Part shown: positions 41,121 through 50,069 of the stretch, in pieces | Layout of the letters: each line of letters starts with the position of its first letter | Numbering within the stretch: position 1 is the stretch's first letter | NCBI GenBank assembly: GCA_947631505.1 | Contig: CANRLR010000019.1 | Location: 1 to 50,909 of the forward strand | DNA length: 50,909 nt | Origin: an uncultured Lachnospiraceae bacterium | GTDB lineage: Bacteria; Bacillota; Clostridia; Lachnospirales; Lachnospiraceae | Direction: 5' to 3' | Notes under the pieces: generated by a model | Told to the model about the DNA's origin: nothing | Database searches by the model: none | What the model saw: only the letters and a program-made list of their open reading frames with translations | Position numbers and translations under genes: made by a program

Positions 41121-42134
41121 ATGCGAGGAGAATTCGAGCATGTTTGCATAGAAGGAATTGTTTCCGTTGTACCTGAAAATGAAGTCTGCAATGATGATTA
41201 TGTTGCCAAGATACAAAATCGTAGGGCAAAAAAACAAATTTTACTTACCGGTATCGAAAAGCGCAGAGTGACGACAGGTGAACAGAAAGCTTCTGATTTG
41301 GCAACAGTGGCTGCAGACCGGTTGTTGGAACATCTGAAATGGGATCGCCATGATATAGATGTAATGATTTTTGTTACCCAGTCGCCGGATTTGGTCAGGC
41401 CGTCATCCGCTTTCCTGATTCAGGATCGTCTTGGAATCAGCAGGGATTGCATGGTATATGACATAAACCAAGGGTGTGCAGGATACATAGTAGGCCTTAC
41501 GACGATTTGCAGTATTTTACAGGTTACAAAAGGAAAAGGGCTACTGTTAGTAGGAGAAAGCAATGCGAGTGCCGGTGAGGGGATAGACAGAAGTGCACTT
41601 CTTGAGGGAGATGCCGCATCAGCGACAGCCCTGCAGTATAGAGAAACGGCAGCTGCTATGAAGTTTATTAATTACAGTGACGGCTCAAGAGCAGATTATC
41701 TGTACAAGACAAATAATAATTTTTCTTTTATGGATGGAAATGCAGTGCTGTTGTTTGGACTGAGTGATGTTGCTGATTCTGTAAAAGAATTTATGAGTGA
41801 CAATAATCTTAGCGTGGAAGATATTGATTATTATGTATTCCATCAGGCACAGAAGATGATTGTGGACGGAATTGCACAGACGGTTGGAATACCGGAGGAC
41901 AGACTTTTCAATTCCTGCCAGATGTATGGGAACACTTCTTCGGCATCCGTTCCCCTTACCATCTGTCTGGAAAAAGAGGGGCGTGAGCTTGCCGGAAAAA
42001 AGAAAGTTTTGTTATGCGGTTATGGTATTGGCCTTACATGGGGTATGATTTTACTGGATATTGACATGGATGTGGTTTTACCAATCGTAGAGAGTAATTA
42101 TGTTTATGAGGATCGAAAGAAATTTGGATTATAA
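41121..42134 (+). CDS. Beta-ketoacyl-ACP synthase III-like enzyme 1
   Basis: A 337-aa FabH-fold protein. The catalytic triad is visible: Cys in DINQGCAGYIVGL, His in YVFHQAQKMI and Asn in MYGNTSSASVP, followed by the C-terminal LLCGYGIGLTWG loop. KAS III condenses an acyl-CoA primer with malonyl-ACP; relatives also transfer acyl groups without condensation. With ACP 1 and SDR 1 it could build a short 3-hydroxyacyl group. ATG follows TTAGGAGG. Confidence 0.85.
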   Translation: MRGEFEHVCIEGIVSVVPENEVCNDDYVAKIQNRRAKKQILLTGIEKRRVTTGEQKASDLATVAADRLLEHLKWDRHDIDVMIFVTQSPDLVRPSSAFLIQDRLGISRDCMVYDINQGCAGYIVGLTTICSILQVTKGKGLLLVGESNASAGEGIDRSALLEGDAASATALQYRETAAAMKFINYSDGSRADYLYKTNNNFSFMDGNAVLLFGLSDVADSVKEFMSDNNLSVEDIDYYVFHQAQKMIVDGIAQTVGIPEDRLFNSCQMYGNTSSASVPLTICLEKEGRELAGKKKVLLCGYGIGLTWGMILLDIDMDVVLPIVESNYVYEDRKKFGL

Positions 42135-42148
42135 GGGGGAATAGTAAA

Positions 42149-42373
42149 ATGACAAGGGAAGAAAAAATTGAAACCATAGCAGATATTTTGGAGATAGAGC
42201 CGGAGGAAGTAAAAGAGGATGCGGTGCTGGAGGAATTTGATACATGGGACTCGGTGGCTGTTCTTGGAGTGATCTCCGCAGTCAGTGAAGAAACGGGACA
42301 GTTTCTCCATGCAGATGAAATTCTCCAGTTAAAAACAATCGGCGACCTTTTCGGCGTTCTGGAGGCAAAATAG
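42149..42373 (+). CDS. Acyl carrier protein 2
   Basis: A 74-aa acidic carrier with TWDSVAVLGVISAV, where DSV replaces DSL; the phosphopantetheine serine is present. It lies 14 bp after KAS III-1 and 16 bp before SDR 2, within the same operon. Start after AAGGGGG. Confidence 0.8.
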   Translation: MTREEKIETIADILEIEPEEVKEDAVLEEFDTWDSVAVLGVISAVSEETGQFLHADEILQLKTIGDLFGVLEAK

Positions 42374-42389
42374 GGAGCAGGGGATTCGT

Positions 42390-43148
42390 ATGAAAAAAAA
42401 TTATTTGATTGTCGGGGCTTCATCTGGCATCGGTGAGGCTTGTGTACACAAACTCGCGAAAGAAGCAGAAAATATTATTATAGTGGCGAGAAATGAAGAA
42501 AAGTTAAATACTTTGCAGAATCAATATGAAGGGGAAGTGAATATTTTTCCCGTGCCATATGATGTGACGGATTTGGAACATATCAACATGGTTTTCGGAG
42601 TTTGCAAAGAATGTAAAATAAAACTGGATGGAATGGTATATTCTGCCGGAATGGATGGGACATGGCCTGTCAAGATAAATAATACTGCATTAATGGAGGA
42701 AATGATGAAAGTAAACTGTTTTGCTTTCGTGGAAATGGCAAGGAATTTCTACAGTAAAAGATTTTCTTCCGATGGAGCCTCCATTGTTGCTGTTTCGTCA
42801 ATTGCCAGCCTTTTAAATGATACAGGGATGTCAGCATATTGCGCATCAAAAGCAGCTCTGAATACTTATGTGAAAATTATGGCAAAAGAGTTTGTGCGCC
42901 GGAGGATCCGTGTGAATGCCGTGTTGCCTGCGGGAGTAAGTACGCCGATGGCGGTGAAGAAAGGCGACTTGTTGTCGGGACTGACGGCTGGAGAAACAAG
43001 CAGGCAAAATGGTATATCACCGAATCCACAGCCTCTTGGAATGATTCCGGCAGAAACAATTGCTTCACACATTGAATTTCTGCTATCAGATGAGGCAGTT
43101 TACATAACAGGCGAGTTGTTGACAATAGGTGCCGGCCGGTCATATTAA
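42390..43148 (+). CDS. SDR-family 3-oxoacyl-ACP reductase-like enzyme 2
   Basis: A 252-aa short-chain dehydrogenase with NAD(P) loop VGASSGIGEACV, catalytic AVSSIASL and YCASKAALNTY, and the C-terminal YITGELLTIGAG. It is a clear paralogue of SDR 1 about 2 kb upstream. Presumably it reduces the keto group of a carrier-bound intermediate from KAS III. Confidence 0.8.
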   Translation: MKKNYLIVGASSGIGEACVHKLAKEAENIIIVARNEEKLNTLQNQYEGEVNIFPVPYDVTDLEHINMVFGVCKECKIKLDGMVYSAGMDGTWPVKINNTALMEEMMKVNCFAFVEMARNFYSKRFSSDGASIVAVSSIASLLNDTGMSAYCASKAALNTYVKIMAKEFVRRRIRVNAVLPAGVSTPMAVKKGDLLSGLTAGETSRQNGISPNPQPLGMIPAETIASHIEFLLSDEAVYITGELLTIGAGRSY

Positions 43149-43167
43149 AGAAAAAGAGGGAAACATA

Positions 43168-43989
43168 ATGAAGTTTATAGATATCCAGAAAAGAATTGAC
43201 GAATTAAAGAAAAAGGAAGGAAAGTTGGTATCAAATATCATTTTTTCTCAAATTGATTCTGAGGAAGAGGCAGAGGCCCTTTGGGATGAAAAAGGAGTGG
43301 TTTTTATCGTACAGGAGCCAAACCGTAAAAGGGCATATTATGCGGTGAGCGATACATCCGTACTTATCTCCCTGTTGCATAAAGTTGAGAGCGGGGTTGT
43401 TTTGGAATGTATTCACCAGAAAGAAATGATAAATGAAATGGAAAAATTTATTCTAGAATCCGGTTTCAGCTTTTATAAAAAATATATCAGGGTAACCATT
43501 TGTTATAATGAAAATCCTCACAAAATTCCGGAGAAGGGGAGGAGGAAGCTATTACAGGAACTGTATGACCCGGCCTGCGGGGAATATCCCTCAATTGAAG
43601 ATGCACGGGAACTGTACGAGCTGACAAAGGAAACATTTGATCCCCTGACAGACGACGTTTTTACGATTGATGTGTGGAAAAGCATCATCCGGAAGAAGGA
43701 GTGTCTGGTTTACCGAGAACAGGGAAAGATTATTTCATATTATGTCTGGCGTTTGGAAGGGAAGAAATTATACAGCAATATATCCGTGAATCAGGGACCG
43801 GCAAATTATCTTTATAATATGGAGAGAAGGGCCTTTGAAACCATGTGGGACAAAGGAATACGGGTATATTATGCATGGTTTGACATGGAAAATTCTAAAG
43901 CACTGACAAGATATAATAAAAATTCTGAAAAATGTATAACGAGTATTAAACAAATATTCAATTCAATTTACATAAAGGAGATGGAGTAA
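43168..43989 (+). CDS. GNAT-fold-like protein of unknown function
   Basis: A 273-aa protein. The C-terminal ~150 residues contain CLVYREQGKIISYYVWRLEG and YYAWFDMENSKALTRYNKNS, which fit the middle and end of a GNAT/FemAB-type acyltransferase fold. The N-terminal part is charged and unassigned. ATG 43168 follows AGAGGG; the open frame begins at 43129 inside SDR 2. It ends 1 bp before ACP 3. It might transfer the carrier-bound acyl group, but no motif proves this. Confidence 0.45.
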   Translation: MKFIDIQKRIDELKKKEGKLVSNIIFSQIDSEEEAEALWDEKGVVFIVQEPNRKRAYYAVSDTSVLISLLHKVESGVVLECIHQKEMINEMEKFILESGFSFYKKYIRVTICYNENPHKIPEKGRRKLLQELYDPACGEYPSIEDARELYELTKETFDPLTDDVFTIDVWKSIIRKKECLVYREQGKIISYYVWRLEGKKLYSNISVNQGPANYLYNMERRAFETMWDKGIRVYYAWFDMENSKALTRYNKNSEKCITSIKQIFNSIYIKEME

Positions 43990-43990
43990 T

Positions 43991-44224
43991 ATGGAAGAAA
44001 AGATTTTCAGTATGCTAAAAGAAATACGCCCGGAATTTGATTTTTTGGAAAGTGATAATTTTGTGGAGGATGGGTACTTGGATTCCTTTGATATTATCAC
44101 ATTAGTTTCCGAACTGGAGTCGGCTTTTGATATTGTTATTGATGGTTTGGATGTTATGCCTGATAATTTTGAAACGGTTCAAGATATCTGCCGTTTGGTT
44201 AATGAAAGCAGGGGAGAAAAATGA
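43991..44224 (+). CDS. Acyl/peptidyl carrier protein 3
   Basis: A 77-aa acidic carrier with the motif YLDSFDIITLVSELE; the attachment serine is in DSF. It overlaps the start of KAS III-2 (ATGA), so translation is coupled. The DSF motif is closer to the DltC/PCP type than ACP 1, so it could accept the aminoacyl adenylate made by the 45323 enzyme. That partnership is inference. Confidence 0.8.
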   Translation: MEEKIFSMLKEIRPEFDFLESDNFVEDGYLDSFDIITLVSELESAFDIVIDGLDVMPDNFETVQDICRLVNESRGEK

Positions 44225-45279
44225 TATTTGAATTTAATAATAAAATAATATCAGGTGTGTTGTCTATTTTACCAGAAAATGAATATTTTTTTGAAGATGA
44301 GACCGCAGATCCTAAAGATATTAAAAATCGAAGGTTAAAAAAAATTATTGGTTTTGGTACCCGCCGCAGGGTAAAGGGAACAACAACTTTATCTGATATG
44401 CTTCTATATGGTATCAACCACCTTTTAGAACATGACAAACTTAAAAAGGAAGATATTGGGGCAATTGTCGCTTCTTCTCTTTCACCAGATTATTTTGTAC
44501 CACAGATCAGTAACATTATACATGGCAAACTGGGTTTTAATAAAGATATATACTGTGTAGATATTATGCAGGCATGTGCCGGATATACGGTTGGACTCAT
44601 TCAGGCATTCATGCTATTAGAACATCTTGGGGACAAAAAAGTACTTTTATGTACAGGCGAAATATTTAATAGGAAATCCGACGATAATGAACCCAAGTTT
44701 GAACATCCATCATTTGGCGGTGACATTGCTAATATTTCCATTATAGAAAATTCTAATGTTCCCAAAAAGATTTTTGCTAGTACATATAATGATGGATCAC
44801 AAAGAGATGCGCTTGTAATACATGATGGAGGGTTTAAAAGTCCTATGACGCCCGATAAAATCCGTTTACAAACAAGTAATATTCCCTTTATGGGCGTTGC
44901 CATGGACGGATCAACTGTTTTTAATTTTATACAAAAGGAGATTCCATCTACAATACATGAATTGTTAGAAAAAGCCCATATGAAAAAGAATGATATTGAT
45001 TATTTCTTGTTTCATCAACCCAATAAATTTATATTGCAAAAACTGGCCGATAAATTGAAAATTCCTTATGAAAAATTGCCTATGGACATCACTGAAAAAC
45101 TAGGGAATTCTGATTCAGGTACTATACCAGCTGTAATGACTACTGATGTTGCAGATGACCTGCTTTCAAAGAATAATCACTGCTGTTTGTCCGGATTTGG
45201 CGGCGGACTTACATGGGCATCCATAGTCATGGATATAGGCAATTTGGATTTTTGCAAAAATATAGTTTCAAATCTGTGA
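44221..45279 (+). CDS. Beta-ketoacyl-ACP synthase III-like enzyme 2
   Basis: A 352-aa FabH-fold protein with Cys in DIMQACAGYTVGL, His in FLFHQPNKFI and Asn in LGNSDSGTIP, so the triad is complete. The C-terminal LSGFGGGLTWASIV resembles the first KAS III. It is visibly more AT-rich than KAS III-1, suggesting separate origin rather than recent duplication. It may condense or transfer an acyl group from ACP 3. Confidence 0.83.
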   Translation: MIFEFNNKIISGVLSILPENEYFFEDETADPKDIKNRRLKKIIGFGTRRRVKGTTTLSDMLLYGINHLLEHDKLKKEDIGAIVASSLSPDYFVPQISNIIHGKLGFNKDIYCVDIMQACAGYTVGLIQAFMLLEHLGDKKVLLCTGEIFNRKSDDNEPKFEHPSFGGDIANISIIENSNVPKKIFASTYNDGSQRDALVIHDGGFKSPMTPDKIRLQTSNIPFMGVAMDGSTVFNFIQKEIPSTIHELLEKAHMKKNDIDYFLFHQPNKFILQKLADKLKIPYEKLPMDITEKLGNSDSGTIPAVMTTDVADDLLSKNNHCCLSGFGGGLTWASIVMDIGNLDFCKNIVSNL

Positions 45280-45322
45280 TGATACTTAGATAAGCAGTGA
45301 GGACAGACAAGGAGGGGAACAA

Positions 45323-46870
45323 TTGAAAAACTCAGTTCTTTGTTATTTAGAACAGACAGCATCAAAATATAAGGACAAAACAGCAATTATTGACAAGAAT
45401 GGTGAACTGTCCTTTGGTGACATGAAATCCTTGGCACTAAAGACAGCAAATGCCATTATAAATCTATATGATGGAATACAACGACCTATTTTAGTCTTTC
45501 TTCCTAAACTCAAGGAAAGCTTTGCCGTTTTTATGGGGATAGTCTATTCTAGAAATATCTATGTGCCTACAGATGTTAAATACCCTAGTGAAAGAATTCT
45601 CTCCCTTGTTGAAATACTGAAACCGGCCCTCATTATTTCAGATAAAAAATATGGACAAAAATTATCCGACTATGGAATTGATATTCCGCTATTATTATTA
45701 GAAAACATCATGGAAACTTCTTGTGAGTTAAAAAGTTTTGAATTAAGCAAGCAGAGTCTTTTATCAGATTTAGTTTATATAATTTTCACATCCGGCTCCA
45801 CCGGATCACCTAAGGGTGTCAGTATTAGTAACCTGAATATTATAGAGTATATTGACTGGGTAACCGAAGTGTTCCATAGTGATGAAAATACAGTTATGGG
45901 AAGTCTGGCACCGCTATATTTTGATTTGTCTACTCATGAGTTGTATACGTGTTTAGCAAAGGCTTCCACTCTGGTTATGATACCAGAAAAGTACAAAGCA
46001 TTTCCAGCAGCCATTCTCAAGTATCTGAAAGAAAAACATGTTAATTTTTTGTACTGGGTTCCTTCTGCCTATGTGAATGTTGCAACATTTAACTTGTTGG
46101 AATCTGTTAAATTGGATGAAATAAAGACAATGGTCTTTGGTGGAGAGGTTATGCCAGTCAAAACATTAAATTACTGGAGAAAAAATCTACCGTCATTATC
46201 CCTTGTTGCCAATATGTATGGTCCAACTGAAGCAACCGTGAACTGTACATATTATATCGTCGATCGTGAATTCGGCGATGATGAATTTCTGCCTTTAGGG
46301 AAACCATGTGATATAAAGGAGATTATAGTTCTGGATGAAGAAGAAAAGAAAATCACCCCTGAACAGGCAGGGACAATAGGTGAACTTTGTGTCTGTGGTA
46401 CATCGTTGTCAAGAGGTTACTGGAATAATCCTGAGAAGACTAGCCAATTTTTTGTCCAAAACCCTTTAAACCCTTATTTACCTGAAATTATGTACCGTAC
46501 TGGCGATCTTGTATATTACAATGAGCAGGGGGAACTCGTTTTTGCAGGTAGAAAGGACTTCCAGATCAAACATATGGGGTATCGTCTTGAACTGGGTGAG
46601 ATTGAAAGTGCTATTTTACAAACACAAATCGTGGATAATGCCTGTGTTTTATATGATTCCATGAATAAAAGTATTGTTTTGACCTATTGCGCTGCAAATG
46701 AGATTGACAGGGATTTACTGGTCAAAAAACTGGCTGATATCCTTCCCCAGTATGCAATACCTTCCAGATACGAATACATTCGTTCCTTCCCTATGACGGA
46801 ATCTGGTAAAATAGACCGCCAATATCTTTCTAAAAGGTATTTAAAAAATGATGACGGGAGTGACTTATAA
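45323..46870 (+). CDS. Stand-alone amino acid adenylation enzyme (DltA/NRPS A-domain family)
   Basis: A 515-aa adenylate-forming enzyme with all core motifs: A3 IFTSGSTGSPKGVS, A4 YFDLSTHELY, A5 NMYGPTEATV, A7 YRTGDLVYY, A8 GRKDFQIKHMGYRLELGEIE and A10 ESGKIDRQYL with the catalytic lysine. The Asp of FDxS, equivalent to Asp235 of GrsA, binds the alpha-amino group, so an amino acid substrate is expected. The start is TTG 45323 after AAGGAGGGG. It overlaps the next gene by one base. A broken paralogue lies at 50070. Confidence 0.85.
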   Translation: MKNSVLCYLEQTASKYKDKTAIIDKNGELSFGDMKSLALKTANAIINLYDGIQRPILVFLPKLKESFAVFMGIVYSRNIYVPTDVKYPSERILSLVEILKPALIISDKKYGQKLSDYGIDIPLLLLENIMETSCELKSFELSKQSLLSDLVYIIFTSGSTGSPKGVSISNLNIIEYIDWVTEVFHSDENTVMGSLAPLYFDLSTHELYTCLAKASTLVMIPEKYKAFPAAILKYLKEKHVNFLYWVPSAYVNVATFNLLESVKLDEIKTMVFGGEVMPVKTLNYWRKNLPSLSLVANMYGPTEATVNCTYYIVDREFGDDEFLPLGKPCDIKEIIVLDEEEKKITPEQAGTIGELCVCGTSLSRGYWNNPEKTSQFFVQNPLNPYLPEIMYRTGDLVYYNEQGELVFAGRKDFQIKHMGYRLELGEIESAILQTQIVDNACVLYDSMNKSIVLTYCAANEIDRDLLVKKLADILPQYAIPSRYEYIRSFPMTESGKIDRQYLSKRYLKNDDGSDL

Positions 46871-47757
46871 TGACAAACGTTGCTATTATCGGAAGTGGAA
46901 ACGTTGGCACTGATTTATTATATAAAATTCAACGGACAAAGGGGTTAACATGCACGCTTTTTGCTGGACAAAACCCTGATTCTGAGGGATTGAAGAGGGC
47001 AGGGAAACTAGGAGTGACTGTTTCCTCACATTCCATTGATGCAATTGTAGAACATAAGGATGATATTGATATTATTTGTGATGCAACATCTGCGCTGGCT
47101 CATACACAAAACCAGCCAGTTTTTAAACGGCTGGGAAAACGTATCATTGATCTCACGCCGTCCAAAACAGGAGAATTTTGTATCCCTGTACTCAATAAAA
47201 AAGAATGTCTGAAACTAAATGAGATAAACATGGTCACTTGCGGCGGTCAGGCTACCATCCCAATTGCATACGCTATTAGCCAATTATATCAGGATACGAC
47301 CCAAATACATTATATGGAAATTGTTGCTTGTATTGCATCCAATTCAGCCGGGGTTGGAACAAGAAAAAATATAGATGAATTTACTCAGACGACTAAGGAT
47401 GCCTTGACTCAGTTTACGAAAATATCAAACACGAAAGCAATTATAATTTTAAATCCGGCTGTTCCGGAAATTAATATGAGAAATACTTTATACTGTTATA
47501 TTGACGACCCCAATATGGAATTGATTCGAAAGAGTGTAGATGCAATGGTGAAAAAAATCCAGAAATATGTACCGGGATATCATTTGTTGGTGGAACCGGT
47601 TCTAGAGAATGGACGGGTGACTACTACTGTTGAAGTGCAGGGAGCTGCTGATTATCTTCCCTCTTATGCTGGGAATCTCGATATCATAACGTGTGCAGCA
47701 TTAGAAATGGCAAAAGAATATGCAGAACAGCAGGAAGCCGGTGATTTCCATGAATAG
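46870..47757 (+). CDS. Acylating acetaldehyde dehydrogenase (DmpF/MhpF-like)
   Basis: A 295-aa protein interconverting acetyl-CoA and acetaldehyde. The NAD loop is VAIIGSGNVGTDLLYKI and the catalytic Cys is in MVTCGGQATIPIAYA; CIASNSAGVGTRKNIDEFT and LNPAVPEINMRNTLYC are family segments. It overlaps the aldolase gene by 8 bp, matching the DmpFG channel complex of meta-cleavage pathways. No catechol-degradation genes are here, which argues for a biosynthetic direction. Confidence 0.9.
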   Translation: MTNVAIIGSGNVGTDLLYKIQRTKGLTCTLFAGQNPDSEGLKRAGKLGVTVSSHSIDAIVEHKDDIDIICDATSALAHTQNQPVFKRLGKRIIDLTPSKTGEFCIPVLNKKECLKLNEINMVTCGGQATIPIAYAISQLYQDTTQIHYMEIVACIASNSAGVGTRKNIDEFTQTTKDALTQFTKISNTKAIIILNPAVPEINMRNTLYCYIDDPNMELIRKSVDAMVKKIQKYVPGYHLLVEPVLENGRVTTTVEVQGAADYLPSYAGNLDIITCAALEMAKEYAEQQEAGDFHE

Positions 47758-48763
47758 AATATTTGTTTTTGATTCCACATTGCGCGATGGTTCCCATGCA
47801 AATAAACACCAGTTTACAGAGCAGCAAATTGCTGACTATTGCTCGGCTTTAGATGATGCAGGAATGGATGTAATCTTCGTTGGTCACGGAAACGGTCTAG
47901 GGGCGTCCTCATCACAGATTGGTTTTTCACTTGTTGATGAAATACAAATGTTGCAGGTTGCACGAGAACATTTGAAGATAACACAGTTGGGAGCTTATTT
48001 AATACCAGGTTTCGGGACAATTCGGGATCAGATATCCAAAGCAGTTGATCTCGGAGTAGATGTTTTTGAGATCGGGTGTCACTGCACAGAAGCAGATATT
48101 TCCGAACAACATATAAATTACATTGTAAGGAGTCAGAGGAAAGCATACGGAACGCTCATGATGTTTCATATGGCTTCCCCCGATGTTGTACTGGAAAATG
48201 CAAAAAAAATGGAAAGCTATGGTGCTACTGGTGTCATACTCATGGACTCAGCAGGTGCATCAACAAATGAAATGACAATGGAATACATAGATCTTCTTAC
48301 AAAAAACCTTTCCATTCCGGTTGGTTTACATGCACATAATAACCTTGGACTAGCCGTGTCTAATACATATACGGCTCTTGAACACGGAGCACAGATTATA
48401 GATGGGACATTACGCGGTTATGGGGCAGGCGCAGGAAACTGTCAGTTGGAAGCAATCTGTGCCCTTCTTTATAAAATGGGACGTGATTCTCAGACAAATA
48501 TTGATTTTTTTCAACTTCTAAAAAAATCAGACCAGCTAATGGACAGTATTATGCATGAAGCAATGGGCATCCCCCCGATAAGCATTGCCAGCGGAGTTGC
48601 CGGTGTTTTCTCTGCTTTTAAAGAGCATGCATTGAAAGCAGGTAAGGCATTTGGGGTAGATCCCAAGGAAATTCTCATGGAAGTAGGTAGAAGGAAGGCA
48701 GTGGGCGGTCAGGAAGACATCATTGTACAGATTGCCAGTGAATTATCTAAAGGAGTGAAATAA
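47750..48763 (+). CDS. 4-hydroxy-2-oxovalerate aldolase (DmpG/MhpE-like)
   Basis: A 337-aa pyruvate aldolase with FDSTLRDGSHANKHQFT at the N-terminus and the metal motif VGLHAHNNLGLAVSN. It joins or splits acetaldehyde and pyruvate to or from 4-hydroxy-2-oxopentanoate, with acetaldehyde channelled from DmpF. ATG 47750 is within the end of dmpF; an in-frame ATG at 47720 would give an odd extension. It abuts the aminotransferase gene (stop then ATG). Confidence 0.9.
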   Translation: MNRIFVFDSTLRDGSHANKHQFTEQQIADYCSALDDAGMDVIFVGHGNGLGASSSQIGFSLVDEIQMLQVAREHLKITQLGAYLIPGFGTIRDQISKAVDLGVDVFEIGCHCTEADISEQHINYIVRSQRKAYGTLMMFHMASPDVVLENAKKMESYGATGVILMDSAGASTNEMTMEYIDLLTKNLSIPVGLHAHNNLGLAVSNTYTALEHGAQIIDGTLRGYGAGAGNCQLEAICALLYKMGRDSQTNIDFFQLLKKSDQLMDSIMHEAMGIPPISIASGVAGVFSAFKEHALKAGKAFGVDPKEILMEVGRRKAVGGQEDIIVQIASELSKGVK

Positions 48764-49945
48764 ATGGAGTATCAGTTTTCAAAATTAATCCAAGGTATCC
48801 AGCCTTCTGCTGCTGATCGGATGCTTGAACAGATGAATAACCCACAACTTTTATCTCTGGCTGGAGGGAATCCCTCTCCGGAAACATTTCCAATAGATGA
48901 AATACGGCGTGCATCCGGCTTGTTATTAGAGACCGATCCAATTCATGTTTTACAGTATTCTGTTACGGAAGGGTATGCTCCGTTAAGAAAGGCAGCTTGG
49001 GAGTATTTTAATTCAAGAGGACAGCATTTCCAATCAGAGGATGAACTCATTATCACGTCAGGTTCCCAACAAGTTCCGGATCTAGCAGCAAAATGTTTCT
49101 TGGAATATGGGGATATTGTTATTGTTGAGGACCCATCTTACTATTTGACTCTGGACACATTCCGGAGCCACGGGGTCTGCCTTGTTGGTATCCGTATGGA
49201 AGAAGATGGCATGGATATACAAGAACTGGAGAATGCAATCCACAGATATCAGCCCAAAATGCTTTATACCATTCCTAATTTCCATAACCCGACAGGAATA
49301 ACCACTTCTTCTGAAAAAAGGAAGAAAATATATGATATCTGTACAAGAAACAACGTGCTTATTCTTGAGGATAATCCATATGGCGATATTTATTTTGGAG
49401 ATTACCCGCTACCATTAATTAAAAGTTTTGACACGGAAGGTTCGGTAATACTGGCACAGTCATTGTCAAAGATTATTGCGCCGGGTCTCCGTGTATCCAC
49501 GTGTATTGCCAATAAAAAAATCATCCAGAAACTTGTTCTTGCAAAAAGATGTGCCGATGTCCATACTTCTACATGGGGACAATATATATGCGAACAAATA
49601 TTGGTAAACATCGATATGGATGAACATATTAATAATATCTGCGCTTATTATAAAGAAAAATGTAATATTATGCGAAATGGAATAGAACAAAATTTTCCTG
49701 ATGATATTAAGCTAATTTACCCAAAAGGCGGAATGTTTATGTGGGTAACTCTGCCAGAGCGCTTTTCCATGCCTGATCTTGTTGAGAAAGCATTGAGACA
49801 AAATGTGGCCGTGGTACCGGGAAATATATTTTTTGTAAACCAAAATGCCCCTTGCCAGAGTATCCGTATGAATTATTCCACTCCCTCTGCTGAGGATATA
49901 AGTAATGCAATCTTTACAATTGGTAAAATACTAAGCAAGGATTAA
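48764..49945 (+). CDS. PLP-dependent aminotransferase, class I/II (MocR/2-aminoadipate type)
   Basis: A 393-aa fold-type I aminotransferase. Segments are LSLAGGNPSPETFPID, TSGSQQVPDLAAKCFLE, PNFHNPTGITTS, EDNPYGDIYFGD and the PLP lysine in AQSLSKIIAPGLRVS. It directly follows the aldolase, so transamination of 4-hydroxy-2-oxopentanoate to 2-amino-4-hydroxypentanoate is a plausible reaction; the family itself accepts many 2-oxo acids. No HTH domain is attached. It ends the intact part of the cluster. Confidence 0.85.
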   Translation: MEYQFSKLIQGIQPSAADRMLEQMNNPQLLSLAGGNPSPETFPIDEIRRASGLLLETDPIHVLQYSVTEGYAPLRKAAWEYFNSRGQHFQSEDELIITSGSQQVPDLAAKCFLEYGDIVIVEDPSYYLTLDTFRSHGVCLVGIRMEEDGMDIQELENAIHRYQPKMLYTIPNFHNPTGITTSSEKRKKIYDICTRNNVLILEDNPYGDIYFGDYPLPLIKSFDTEGSVILAQSLSKIIAPGLRVSTCIANKKIIQKLVLAKRCADVHTSTWGQYICEQILVNIDMDEHINNICAYYKEKCNIMRNGIEQNFPDDIKLIYPKGGMFMWVTLPERFSMPDLVEKALRQNVAVVPGNIFFVNQNAPCQSIRMNYSTPSAEDISNAIFTIGKILSKD

Positions 49946-50069
49946 AGTAGTATATATGTAAAGGTGTATCGGAATATAGTTTGGGGTATGTTCTTTTGAG
50001 CAATTATAAGTATAGCATAGAGGAAATAAAAAAATTGACCTACCAATTGTAATATGGGGGAGATGCCCG

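Noticed and set aside
46870-48763. DmpF/DmpG as a catechol meta-cleavage module
   Set aside because: No dioxygenase, hydrolase or hydratase partners; the genes are embedded between an adenylation enzyme and an aminotransferase.
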